Part shown: in pieces, positions 1-7,903 of the stretch | Layout of the letters: each line of letters begins with the position of its first letter | Numbering within the stretch: the first letter of the stretch is position 1 | Assembly (NCBI GenBank): GCA_004552395.1 | Contig: SFOK01000039.1 | Span: forward strand, 1-14,001 | From: Bacteroidales bacterium | Lineage (GTDB): Bacteria; Bacteroidota; Bacteroidia; Bacteroidales; Muribaculaceae | Length of the DNA stretch: 14,001 bases | Reading direction: 5' to 3' | The notes under the pieces: model-generated | The model's database searches: none | What the model was told of the DNA's origin: nothing | Seen by the model: the letters and a program-made list of their open reading frames with translations, nothing else | Program-made: the position numbers and the translations under genes

Positions 1-299
1 GCTTCGTCCTCATCGACCTGAAATTAGGCGACCTCACGCATCAGGATCTCGGCCAGATGCAGATGTATGTCAATTACTACAATGCCAATATCCGTCCCGA
101 GGGCGACAATCCTACGATCGGCCTTTTGCTATGCGCCGACAAAAACGACGAGATAGTGCGCTATACCCTCGGCGACAGCTCATCAAATATCATGGCGGCA
201 AAATATATGATCAATCTGCCGACCGAAGAGGAACTTCGCCGGGAGCTGCGCAGCCAGTACGATTCAATCGCCGCTCATCATGACAGCCTGGAATCATAA
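1..299 (+). CDS. PDDEXK nuclease domain protein, DUF1016/YhcG family (C-terminal part, 5' truncated)
   Basis: The reading frame is open from base 3 at the window edge to the TAA at 297-299, giving about 98 residues; the first in-frame ATG (57) is internal, so the start lies outside the window. The fragment opens with FVLIDLK, followed by a THQDLGQMQMYVNYY stretch and then NPTIGLLLC. This order is typical of the C-terminal nuclease domain of DUF1016/YhcG proteins. The D and K of IDLK fit the D/E-x-K half of a PDDEXK active site; the other acidic residue would be upstream. The C-terminus (LPTEEELRRELRSQ) also fits the family. Members are putative DNA endonucleases, often found in accessory or restriction-modification loci, but the true neighbours here are cut off and the substrate is unknown. 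The family call is from recalled motifs, not a search. Confidence 0.85.
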   Translation, partial: FVLIDLKLGDLTHQDLGQMQMYVNYYNANIRPEGDNPTIGLLLCADKNDEIVRYTLGDSSSNIMAAKYMINLPTEEELRRELRSQYDSIAAHHDSLES

Positions 300-350
300 C
301 GGCTTCTGTGTCTGACCAAAATAACCGCTTTCTGAAATCAGATGGCTGAC

Positions 351-374
351 CGGATATTGAAGCGGATATTGAAG
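351..374. repeat. 12-bp tandem duplication (CGGATATTGAAG x2)
   Basis: CGGATATTGAAG occurs twice back to back (351-362 and 363-374). A related ATATTGAAGCG recurs at 436-446. It lies in the non-coding gap between the nuclease fragment and the secreted protein gene. No function is evident; it may be replication slippage. Confidence 0.85.
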
Positions 375-459
375 TGGCTGGGGTTGGAAATCATTTACTT
401 TGGCTTCACAATATAGAGTGCGCTGAATCCGTTATATATTGAAGCGATGGTCCGCATCC

Positions 460-534
460 TTGCGCGGGAAGCGAAGCAGATCTTTCGCGCGGGAAACGAA
501 GCCGCTCTCTTGCGCGGGAAACGAAGCCGAACTT
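460..534. repeat. 25-bp tandem repeat, three copies
   Basis: Three units with an exact 25-bp period (460-484, 485-509, 510-534) share the core GCGCGGGAARCGAAGC, starting at 462, 487 and 512. Copies 2 and 3 have AAAC where copy 1 has AAGC, and the last few bases of each unit vary. The array ends 36 bp before the ATG of the T9SS-sorted protein. Because 25 is not a multiple of three, each unit would be read in a different frame, so this is very unlikely to be coding. It may be regulatory or may vary in copy number; see findings. Confidence 0.88.
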
Positions 535-570
535 TTGCATGTCGCTTATAATTATGACTATCATATTATC

Positions 571-1941
571 ATGACTATATCACCTATATTCCGACACCTC
601 AGCACATTGCTGCTATGTCTGGCAGGAGCCTCGGCGCTTCATGCCGGCAATGTGCAGCTGTCCGGTTCTTCGCAGAAGATCATCGAAGTGCAGCCTGAGA
701 AATCCACCGGCCTCGACCGCATCTATGTGGTCTACAATACCGAAGGTGTGGCTGCTTCGTACACTGCTACCTCAGATGCGACTGTGACGTGGTACCGCTA
801 CAGCTCGCTCGGCGGCGGTTTTGCCGAGGAGATATCAGGTATCGAGCGCAACGGTCGCGTGACGACACTGCAGCAGGTTTACGGCGATATGGGCTATATC
901 ATCGACGAGGGCACGCAGCGCACATTTTTCTGGATCACAGACTACAGCAAGCACGCACTCATGCTCCGTTCGGCCTCCGTCTCGGCCGAATCGGACTGCT
1001 CCATGGCTGTGGTCAATGTGAACGGCTCCGGCGATCCAATCCATTACTACACCATCAACGGACAGCAGAAGACCCTCGACCAGCATATCGAGACGACCTA
1101 CTATACTCTGCAGTACGACGACAATTCCAAGACATACAATCAGATAGAGGCCACACACACCTCCGAGTCGCTCTCCGAGAATATCTACATCTCCCCTGCA
1201 CCGCTCTGCGACACACGTTTCACCGTCACGGGCGACTGTTTCCAGAAGCAGTGGGGCTCTTACAACCAGGCCCGCACCGATTCCTGGAAGACTCCCGCCG
1301 TGGAGTGTATGACCTACGCCGAGCAGGTGCCTCACACCTCGGGCGACGATCCGTCCAACGAGATCGGTTCCTCCGATGAGGAAGGCCTCGGAGGCTCCGC
1401 TCCGGCCGACATCACCTTCTGTTCCGTGACAACGGACGCCGTGATCCACTACGAGTGGCAATTTGCCTCGGATCCCGAATTCACCAACCTCACCTACCGC
1501 TTCAACGACAAGAATATAAACTACGTGTTCCGCGAAGAAGGGACCACATACGTGAGGTTCGTGGGCAGCAACGACGACGGATCCTGCGAGACCTACGGCG
1601 AGACGTACACAGTGCATATCGGAGCCTCGGAGCTGAAGGTCCCCAATGCGTTCTCTCCCGGTGCTTCCGAGGGCGTCAACGATATCTGGAAGGTCAGCTA
1701 CCGTTCCATCGTGGAGTTCGAATGTCACATCTTCGACGGCCGCGGCTCGGAGATCTGTTCCTTCAACGATCCCGCCGGCGGCTGGGACGGCAAACGGCGC
1801 GGCAAATTCGTGAAGCCCGGCGTCTACTATTATGTGATCGAGGCGCTCGGAGCCGACGGCAAGAAATATAAACTCGCTGGTGGCATCAATATCCTCCGCC
1901 ATGTGGTGAAGGCCGGTTCTTCGGTCGTGAATCCCGAATAA
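571..1941 (+). CDS. Secreted protein with T9SS type B (CHU_C / gliding-motility-associated) C-terminal sorting domain
   Basis: This 456-residue protein starts at ATG 571. The frame stays open upstream to a TTG at 439, but that extension runs through the 25-bp repeats and would bury a clear signal peptide. From 571 the N-terminus has basic R8, a hydrophobic core (about 11-20: STLLLCLAGA) and an AxA-like end (LHA, about 25), so SPase I cleavage is expected. There is no proper lipobox. The middle (about 26-260) is unrecognised. About 270-355 has a PKD/Ig-like look, with WQFASDPEF and YVRFVGSNDDGSC. The C-terminus (about 357-447) begins VPNAFSPGASEGVNDIWKV and ends with GGWDGK, VKPGVYYYVIEA and GGINILR, as in CHU_C domains, which direct export through the type IX system to the cell surface. 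The specific role is unknown. It appears to be a single-gene unit. Confidence 0.85.
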   Translation: MTISPIFRHLSTLLLCLAGASALHAGNVQLSGSSQKIIEVQPEKSTGLDRIYVVYNTEGVAASYTATSDATVTWYRYSSLGGGFAEEISGIERNGRVTTLQQVYGDMGYIIDEGTQRTFFWITDYSKHALMLRSASVSAESDCSMAVVNVNGSGDPIHYYTINGQQKTLDQHIETTYYTLQYDDNSKTYNQIEATHTSESLSENIYISPAPLCDTRFTVTGDCFQKQWGSYNQARTDSWKTPAVECMTYAEQVPHTSGDDPSNEIGSSDEEGLGGSAPADITFCSVTTDAVIHYEWQFASDPEFTNLTYRFNDKNINYVFREEGTTYVRFVGSNDDGSCETYGETYTVHIGASELKVPNAFSPGASEGVNDIWKVSYRSIVEFECHIFDGRGSEICSFNDPAGGWDGKRRGKFVKPGVYYYVIEALGADGKKYKLAGGINILRHVVKAGSSVVNPE

Positions 1942-2121
1942 GTCCTCACCTGTCCCGGCCTTAACTCTTCGGTTCGCTTCCCAAAGGTACTCTCCTCTTC
2001 TCTTCGGCCGCTGCACTCCTTCCCCGCCCTCTTTCGACAGTTGCCGCAATCCCGGCCGCACCCTTTTACTAACTCTCCCCTACGCCCGGACGCCCTGCCC
2101 GGGCTTACAGCTTGAAAAATA
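1942..2121. other. Pyrimidine-rich spacer upstream of uvrA with a small GC hairpin
   Basis: This 180-bp spacer is strongly C/T-biased on the plus strand from about 1960 to 2100. GCCCGG (2084-2089) and CCGGGC (2099-2104) can form a 6-bp stem with a 9-nt loop, 17 bp before the uvrA ATG. No T-run follows, so it is not a normal intrinsic terminator. I find no TAnnTTTG box here, so the uvrA promoter is not located. No small reading frame looks convincing. Confidence 0.45.
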
Positions 2122-5025
2122 ATGACTTCAAAAACAGACAGCAAGATAAATATACCTGTGGCTCAGCCACTGAGCGATGACCCCACTGACCGCACAGACG
2201 AGAGTGTGGATGTGGTCGGCGCGCGGGTCCACAATCTCAAGAACATAGATGTGAGTATCCCGCGCAACAAACTCACCGTTATCACCGGCCTGAGCGGTTC
2301 CGGCAAGTCGTCGCTCGCTTTCGATACCATCTTTGCCGAGGGGCAGCGCCGCTACATAGAGACCTTCTCGGCCTATGCCCGCAATCTGCTCGGTAATCTG
2401 GAGCGTCCCGATGTGGACCGTATCACCGGCCTGTCGCCCGTGATCAGCATAGAGCAGAAGACAACCAACAAGAACCCGCGTTCCACAATCGGCACCACCA
2501 CAGAGATTTACGACTTTCTCCGTCTGCTCTACGCCCGCATAGGCGAGCCCCACAGCTATATCTCCGGCAAGCCTATGGTAAAATACACCCAGGAGAAGAT
2601 CGTGGACATGATACTGGAGCAGTATTCCGGTCGCAAGATCTATCTGCTCGCGCCGCTTGTGAAGAACCGCAAGGGCCACTACAAGGAGCTCTTCGAGAAC
2701 GTGCGCCGCAAAGGTTACCTTCATGTGCGTATCGACGGCGTAGTCACCGAGCTGACCTTCGGACTGAAGCTGGAGCGCTACAAGAACCACAGCATAGAGC
2801 TTGTGGTGGACCGTCTGCGCGTGGGTTCCGGCGACCGTCAGCGTCTCGACGAAGCGTGTGCCCAGGCGCTTAAACAGGGCGAGAAACAGATGATGGTGCT
2901 CGACGTGGAGTCCGACAGCGTTCGCTATTTCAGTCAGCTCCTCATGGACCCGGAGAACGGCCTCGCCTATGCCGAACCGGCGCCTCACAATTTCTCGTTC
3001 AACTCGCCTCAGGGAGCCTGCCGTCGCTGCAAAGGCATCGGCGAGGTGAACCTCATAGACCGCGAGAAGATCATACCCAACCCGGCCAAATCGATCTACG
3101 AAGGCGCCATAGAGCCGCTCGGCAAGTATAAAAATTCATTGATATTCTGGCAGATAGAGGCTATCTGCAAGCTCTATGGCCATACAATCAAGACACCGGT
3201 GAGCGACCTTCCCGAGGAGGCTGTCGACGATATACTCAACGGTACCGACGCCCGCCTCTCGCTGGCTAACTCCACACTCGCCACATCCAACTACGGCAGC
3301 AGCTACGACGGTCTGGTGAAGTATATCGAGATGCAGGCGCAGGAAGATGCAGGCCATGCGGCCAACAAATGGAGCGGCCGTTTCTACAGCCGGTGCGTCT
3401 GCCCCGAGTGCGGCGGCCGCCGTCTCAACATCGAGGCGCTGCATTACTTCATCGACGGCAAGACGATAGCCGACGCCGCCTCGCTCGACCTATCGCAGCT
3501 GCTCGAGTGGACCCGCTCGCTGCCCGAGCGCCTCACTCCCAAGCAGCGCACCATAGCAGCCGAGATCCTCAAAGAGATCAACTCCCGCCTGCAGTTCCTG
3601 CTCGATGTGGGCCTCAACTATCTGCAGCTCAACAGAGCCTCCGCCTCGCTGAGCGGCGGCGAGAGTCAGCGTATCAGACTCGCCACACAGATCGGTTCGC
3701 AGCTCGTCAATGTGCTCTATATCCTCGACGAGCCCTCCATCGGACTGCATCAGCGCGACAACACCCGCCTGATCAATTCGCTCAAACAGCTGCGCGACGC
3801 CGGCAATTCGGTGATTGTGGTGGAGCACGACAAGGAGATCATGGAGAGCGCCGACTATATTGTGGATGTAGGTCCCGGCGCGGGCGACAACGGCGGCAAG
3901 GTCATGTTTCAGGGCACACCGGCCGAAATGCTGCGCACCGGCACACTGACAGCCTCCTATCTCAACGGAACAAGACGGATAGAACTACCCTCCTCTCACC
4001 GCGCGGGCAACGGCCGCGAGCTCGTGATACGCGGAGCCTCGGGCCATAACCTCAAGAATGTGGACCTGCATCTGCCGTTAGGCAAGTTCGTGTGCATCAC
4101 CGGTGTGAGCGGTTCGGGCAAGTCGTCGCTCATCAACGGCACACTGCAGCCGATGCTCAGCTGCAAGCTCTACCGCTCCACTCAGGAGCCACTGCCCTAC
4201 GAGAGCGTGGAAGGCCTGGAACATGTCGACAAACTCGTGACAGTGGATCAGTCGCCGCTCGGCCGAACACCCCGCTCCAACCCCGCCACATATACAGGCA
4301 TATTCGCCGACATACGCAAACTGTTCGTCGGCCTTCCCGAGGCGAAGATACGCGGTTACAAGCCCGGCCGCTTCTCCTTCAATGTAAGCGGCGGACGCTG
4401 CGAGACCTGCAAGGGCAACGGCTACCGCACCATCGAGATGAACTTTCTCCCCGATGTGCTCGTGCCGTGCGAGGAGTGCCAGGGACGTCGCTATAACCGC
4501 GAGACCTTAGAGGTCCGTTTCAAGGGCAAGTCGATATCCGATGTGCTTGACATGACTGTGGATCAGGCTGTTGAGTTCTTCGCAGCACAGGCTCCTATCC
4601 TGCGCAAGGTGAAGATGCTCCAGGATGTGGGTCTGGGCTATCTGCGGCTCGGTCAACCCTCATCGACACTCAGCGGCGGCGAGAATCAGCGAGTGAAACT
4701 CGCGGCCGAGCTTGCCAAACGCGACACCGGCAAGACACTCTTCCTGCTCGACGAGCCGACCACCGGCCTGCACTTCGAGGATATACGTATGCTGATGCGG
4801 GTCATAGGCCGTCTGGCCGACAGAGGCAACACCGTGGTGGTGATCGAGCATAACCTCGACGTGATCAAATGCGCCGACTGGATCGTGGACCTCGGTCCCG
4901 AAGGTGGTCGCGAGGGCGGACAGATCATAGCACAAGGGACACCCGAGGAGGTGGCACTCACCGACACACCCACGGGCCGCTATCTGGCCGAGGAGCTGCG
5001 CCGCATGGACGCCCTGAAGAATTAG
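2122..5025 (+). CDS. uvrA: Excinuclease ABC subunit A (UvrA), DNA damage recognition ATPase
   Basis: Full-length UvrA (967 residues) with two ABC ATPase modules. With UvrB it scans DNA for bulky lesions and loads UvrB for excision by UvrC. Module 1 has Walker A GLSGSGKSS (56-64), signature LSGGESQ (about 510-516) and Walker B ILDEP (about 534-538). Module 2 has GVSGSGKSS (661-669), LSGGENQ (850-856) and LLDEP (875-879). The C-terminal zinc module is intact: C760-x2-C763-x19-C783-x2-C786. A CPECGGRRL motif sits at 427-435. In the first zinc module only the second pair survives (C300, C303); the expected first CxxC is replaced by DPENG. I recall a partly similar loss in other Bacteroidales UvrA. 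About 28 residues precede the conserved start (VVGARVHNLKNI); no better in-frame start is seen. trxA follows after 84 nt. Confidence 0.96.
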   Translation: MTSKTDSKINIPVAQPLSDDPTDRTDESVDVVGARVHNLKNIDVSIPRNKLTVITGLSGSGKSSLAFDTIFAEGQRRYIETFSAYARNLLGNLERPDVDRITGLSPVISIEQKTTNKNPRSTIGTTTEIYDFLRLLYARIGEPHSYISGKPMVKYTQEKIVDMILEQYSGRKIYLLAPLVKNRKGHYKELFENVRRKGYLHVRIDGVVTELTFGLKLERYKNHSIELVVDRLRVGSGDRQRLDEACAQALKQGEKQMMVLDVESDSVRYFSQLLMDPENGLAYAEPAPHNFSFNSPQGACRRCKGIGEVNLIDREKIIPNPAKSIYEGAIEPLGKYKNSLIFWQIEAICKLYGHTIKTPVSDLPEEAVDDILNGTDARLSLANSTLATSNYGSSYDGLVKYIEMQAQEDAGHAANKWSGRFYSRCVCPECGGRRLNIEALHYFIDGKTIADAASLDLSQLLEWTRSLPERLTPKQRTIAAEILKEINSRLQFLLDVGLNYLQLNRASASLSGGESQRIRLATQIGSQLVNVLYILDEPSIGLHQRDNTRLINSLKQLRDAGNSVIVVEHDKEIMESADYIVDVGPGAGDNGGKVMFQGTPAEMLRTGTLTASYLNGTRRIELPSSHRAGNGRELVIRGASGHNLKNVDLHLPLGKFVCITGVSGSGKSSLINGTLQPMLSCKLYRSTQEPLPYESVEGLEHVDKLVTVDQSPLGRTPRSNPATYTGIFADIRKLFVGLPEAKIRGYKPGRFSFNVSGGRCETCKGNGYRTIEMNFLPDVLVPCEECQGRRYNRETLEVRFKGKSISDVLDMTVDQAVEFFAAQAPILRKVKMLQDVGLGYLRLGQPSSTLSGGENQRVKLAAELAKRDTGKTLFLLDEPTTGLHFEDIRMLMRVIGRLADRGNTVVVIEHNLDVIKCADWIVDLGPEGGREGGQIIAQGTPEEVALTDTPTGRYLAEELRRMDALKN

Positions 5026-5109
5026 AGACCGGCAGGCCCCGACCGGCATGAACAATTCCGCACTTTGAACGTTCTATACATAAAACAAATCTTAATTTCT
5101 TACACAGAT

Positions 5110-5406
5110 ATGGAACAGTTCAAAGATATCATTAATAGCGATGTGCCTGTATTGGTAGACTTTTTTGCAACATGGTGCGGTCCCTGCCGCATGATGCACC
5201 CAGTATTGGAGGAAGTCAAAAAGAGCGTAGGCGACAAGGCCAAGATCGTGACCATCGACATAGACAAGAACCGCGATCTCGCATCGCAGTACGGTATCCA
5301 GTCCGTGCCAACCCTGATGATCTTCAAGAACGGCGACCTCAAATGGCGCGATTCAGGAGCTCGTCCCGCCGCAGCCCTCGAAACCGAACTTCAGAAATAC
5401 TTCTGA
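5110..5406 (+). CDS. trxA: Thioredoxin
   Basis: A compact 98-residue cytosolic thioredoxin that reduces protein disulfides and is normally recycled by thioredoxin reductase. The active site is WCGPC (W22, C23, C26), preceded by the buried acid D17 in LVDFFATW. The cis-proline is P67 in SVPTLMIF, and the Gly loop before the last helix (GARPAAALE) is present. Start ATG 5110 gives the usual family length and begins MEQFKDIIN; the frame extends to a TTG at 5065, but those 15 residues match nothing in thioredoxins. It lies 84 nt after uvrA, so co-transcription is possible; no clear TAnnTTTG promoter was found in the gap. A hairpin followed by six T at 5436-5477 closes the unit. Confidence 0.95.
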   Translation: MEQFKDIINSDVPVLVDFFATWCGPCRMMHPVLEEVKKSVGDKAKIVTIDIDKNRDLASQYGIQSVPTLMIFKNGDLKWRDSGARPAAALETELQKYF

Positions 5407-5435
5407 TAAACGCCCTGAGGCTCAAACCCTTTAGC

Positions 5436-5477
5436 GGGAAATAGGCTGATATGCTTTCAGGAGGTATTCCCTTTTTT
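5436..5477 (+). terminator. Rho-independent terminator downstream of trxA
   Basis: GGGAA-TA (5436-5443, one bulged A) pairs with TATTCCC (5465-5471). Inside it, CTGA (5446-5449) can pair with TCAG (5457-5460) as an upper stem. Six T follow directly (5472-5477). It lies 30 bp after the trxA stop and works only on the plus strand, since no T-run flanks the other side. Confidence 0.65.
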
Positions 5478-5545
5478 GGAAAAAATCTCGGCCCTTTCCT
5501 ACGAGGAATAAACTGACATACAGCAAATTATTACTCAAAAATTAG

Positions 5546-5574
5546 AGGTTGCACCCCACTTCGGGATGCAACCT
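5546..5574 (-). terminator. Hairpin terminator for the tex side, possibly bidirectional
   Basis: AGGTTGCA-C-CCC (5546-5557) pairs with GGG-A-TGCAACCT (5563-5574), with one C/A mismatch and a 5-nt loop. Read on the minus strand it is followed by CTAATTTTT, a usable U-tract, so it likely ends transcription from tex, whose stop is 134 nt away. On the plus strand it is followed only by TATTTCG, so it may be a weak backup for trxA. The rest of the 301-nt gap between trxA and tex holds only a 10-bp palindrome (GGTCCGGACC, 5596-5605) and no convincing gene. Confidence 0.7.
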
Positions 5575-5707
5575 TATTTCGTTGTAAAGCCTACCGGTCC
5601 GGACCATTCTCATAAGAGCCGGCTGAAACTCCTTAGTAAAAAAGAAAATTTGGGTCAGAGCCGGTTCGGGAGCCTGGAGATCAGCGGTCATGTGGCGGGC
5701 CGGGAGG

Positions 5708-7858
5708 TTACTGAGGCTGGGGTACTGAGCGCATGGTGAGGGCGATGCGGCCGCGTTCGGTGTCAACCGACAGCACCTTGACATTGACCCTCTGCTGTAC
5801 CTTGACCACTTCCGAAGGATCCGAGATGCGTCGCCGTTTCCCGTCCGCACCTGCCGGAACCTCGAGCTGCGATATATGTACCAGACCCTTGGCCTTGATA
5901 CCCAGGTCGACGAAGCAGCCGAATTTGGTGACGTTGCTCACAATCCCCGGCAACTCCATACCTTCCCGCAGGTCCTCAATGTCGGCTATATCGTCGCGGA
6001 AACGGAACACCTCCAGATGTTTGCGCGGATCCAGGCCCGGCTTGGCAAGTTCCGCGAGAATGTCGCGCAGAGTCTCCTCGCCAACCGTGTCGTCGATATA
6101 GCGGCTTATCTCTATTTTCTTGCGCAGCTCGGCCGACTGCATCAGATCGCTAACCGAGGCGTCAAGATCGCGGGCCATATGTTCCACAAGCGCGTAGCGT
6201 TCCGGATGCACAGCCGAGTTGTCGAGCGGATTCTGAGCTCCGGGTATACGCAGAAAGGCGGCACACTGCTCGAAGGCCTTCGCACCCAGACGCGGCACTT
6301 TGAGCAGCTCGCGGCGGGAACGGAAAGCGCCGTGCTCGTTGCGGTAAGCCACGATATTCGATGCGAGAGCCGGCCCGAGGCCCGACACATAGCTGAGTAT
6401 CTGTTTGCCGGCCGTGTTGAGGTTTACGCCCACGAGGTTGACGCAACTTTCAGTCACGGCATCGAGTTTCTTCTTAAGCAGCGCCTGATCCACATCGTGC
6501 TGGTACTGCCCCACGCCTATCGACTTGGGGTCGATCTTGACCAGCTCCGAGAGCGGGTCCATGAGGCGCCGGCCGATAGAGACCGCGCCGCGCACCGTCA
6601 CATCCTCGTCGGGGAACTCTTCGCGTGCCACCTTGGAGGCCGAATAGACCGAGGCACCGTCCTCGTTGACCATGAAGATATCCACATCGCCCGGGTCGAT
6701 CGACTCTATGAACTCGCGGGTCTCGCGTCCGGCCGTGCCGCTTCCTATCGCTATGGTGTGAATGTCGTATTTATCTATGAGCTTGAGCAGCTGCATCTCG
6801 GCATAGACCACATCGTCGGATTTACCGTGAGGGTTGATCACTGTGTGGAAGAGGAGCTGTCCCTGATCGTCGAGAACCACCGTCTTGCAGCCGGTGCGGA
6901 AACCCGGGTCGATGGCAATCATGCGCCGCTGTCCGAGCGGCGAAGAGAGGAGCAGGCCGCGCAGATTCTTGGCGAATACCTCAATAGCTTCCAGGTCCGC
7001 CTCCTTCTTGCTCTGTGCCGCAAACTCATTCTCGATTGAAGGCTTGAGCAGACGCGCGTATGAGTCGGCCACAGCCTCGGCCACGAGACGCGACTTCTCG
7101 CCCGAGCCTTTGGCATAGCGTGCCGAGATACGTTCCGCAGTCGTTTCCGAAGGCGATATATCCACCCTGAGCAGACCTTCGGCCTCGGCACGGCGAGCGG
7201 CGAGTATCCTGTGGCCCTGAGCCTTCGATAGCGGCCGTTTCCAGTCGAAGAGGTCTCGGTATTTCTGCGCATCCTCCTGACGCGACTTGACCACGACCGT
7301 AGAGATCATGGCCGTGCGGGCGAAACTGTTGCGCACGAAATTTCGGGAATGAGTATCCTCATTGACCCATTCGGCTATAATATCTTTCGCACCTTTGAGG
7401 GCTTCCTGCGCGTCGGCTACATTTTCGGAGATGAATTTCTCCACCGGGACCGGTCTGGAGTTGTCCTGCGCCATGATGATCTTGGCGAGCGGCTCAAGGC
7501 CCTTCTTGCGGGCAGCCTCGGCGCGTGTCTGCCGTTTCGGCTTGTAAGGCAGGTATATATCTTCTAACTCCGCCGGGTCCCATGTGGCGGCTATCCGGGC
7601 CGAGAGCTCGTCGGTGAGCCGGTCCTGACCGCCGATGACACCGAGTATATACTCTTTTCTGCGCTGAATCTCCTTGAGTTCCAGCATACGGTCGAGAATA
7701 CCGGCTATCTTCACTTCGTCGAGCGATCCGGTGGCCTCCTTGCGGTAGCGGGATATGAACGGCACGGTAGCTCCCCCTTCGAGCAGGTCTATGGTGTTGC
7801 GGACATGGACCGAAGGGATGCCGAGCTCACGCGTTATTATTGCTATGATTTCTTCCAT
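5708..7858 (-). CDS. tex: Tex-family S1 RNA-binding transcription accessory protein
   Basis: A full-length Tex/YhgF protein (716 residues). Tex is a conserved cytosolic nucleic-acid-binding protein implicated in transcription processes; its precise role is still debated. Domain order is as expected. The N-terminal Tex_N helical region (about 1-190) includes GATVPFISRYRKEATGSLDE and LEDIYLPYKPKR. A YqgF/RNase H-like fold starts near 313 with MIAIDPGFRTGCK (D317). Helix-hairpin-helix repeats follow, with SYVSGLGPALASNIVAYR and LLKVPRLGAKAFEQCAAFLR. The C-terminal S1 domain (about 634-710) has MELPGIVSNVTKFGCFVDLG, GLVHISQL and IALTMR. The ATG at 7858 gives the usual N-terminus. It lies 147 nt behind pyrD on the same strand, with a 14-bp duplication in that gap, so it may have its own promoter; I could not find one. 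Confidence 0.95.
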   Translation of the reverse strand: MEEIIAIITRELGIPSVHVRNTIDLLEGGATVPFISRYRKEATGSLDEVKIAGILDRMLELKEIQRRKEYILGVIGGQDRLTDELSARIAATWDPAELEDIYLPYKPKRQTRAEAARKKGLEPLAKIIMAQDNSRPVPVEKFISENVADAQEALKGAKDIIAEWVNEDTHSRNFVRNSFARTAMISTVVVKSRQEDAQKYRDLFDWKRPLSKAQGHRILAARRAEAEGLLRVDISPSETTAERISARYAKGSGEKSRLVAEAVADSYARLLKPSIENEFAAQSKKEADLEAIEVFAKNLRGLLLSSPLGQRRMIAIDPGFRTGCKTVVLDDQGQLLFHTVINPHGKSDDVVYAEMQLLKLIDKYDIHTIAIGSGTAGRETREFIESIDPGDVDIFMVNEDGASVYSASKVAREEFPDEDVTVRGAVSIGRRLMDPLSELVKIDPKSIGVGQYQHDVDQALLKKKLDAVTESCVNLVGVNLNTAGKQILSYVSGLGPALASNIVAYRNEHGAFRSRRELLKVPRLGAKAFEQCAAFLRIPGAQNPLDNSAVHPERYALVEHMARDLDASVSDLMQSAELRKKIEISRYIDDTVGEETLRDILAELAKPGLDPRKHLEVFRFRDDIADIEDLREGMELPGIVSNVTKFGCFVDLGIKAKGLVHISQLEVPAGADGKRRRISDPSEVVKVQQRVNVKVLSVDTERGRIALTMRSVPQPQ

Positions 7859-7903
7859 GGCATTGATGTTGTGTGCGGGGAGAGAGACCGGTGAGGTTTG
7901 AGG

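Noticed and set aside
396..402. TACTTTG as a -7 promoter box for the secreted protein gene
   Set aside because: It is one base short of TAnnTTTG, and no TTG lies at the correct -33 spacing (candidates are 9 and 24 bp away).
439..570. TTG-started 44-residue N-terminal extension of the T9SS-sorted protein
   Set aside because: It would translate non-triplet 25-bp repeats and place a normal signal peptide at residue 45; ATG 571 is far more plausible.
835..2061. 408-residue open frame on the minus strand opposite the T9SS-sorted protein gene
   Set aside because: It lies wholly opposite a gene with a signal peptide and a recognisable C-terminal domain. Its translation has no recognisable motifs and looks like the reverse-frame product of GC-rich codons.
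5064..5100. TTTG at 5064 with TAATTTC at 5093 as a trxA promoter
   Set aside because: The spacing is about 25 bp and the downstream box mismatches the consensus, so the support is too weak.
5876..7039. 387-residue plus-strand frame opposite tex
   Set aside because: Tex is complete with all domains on the minus strand; the plus-strand frame shows no family features.
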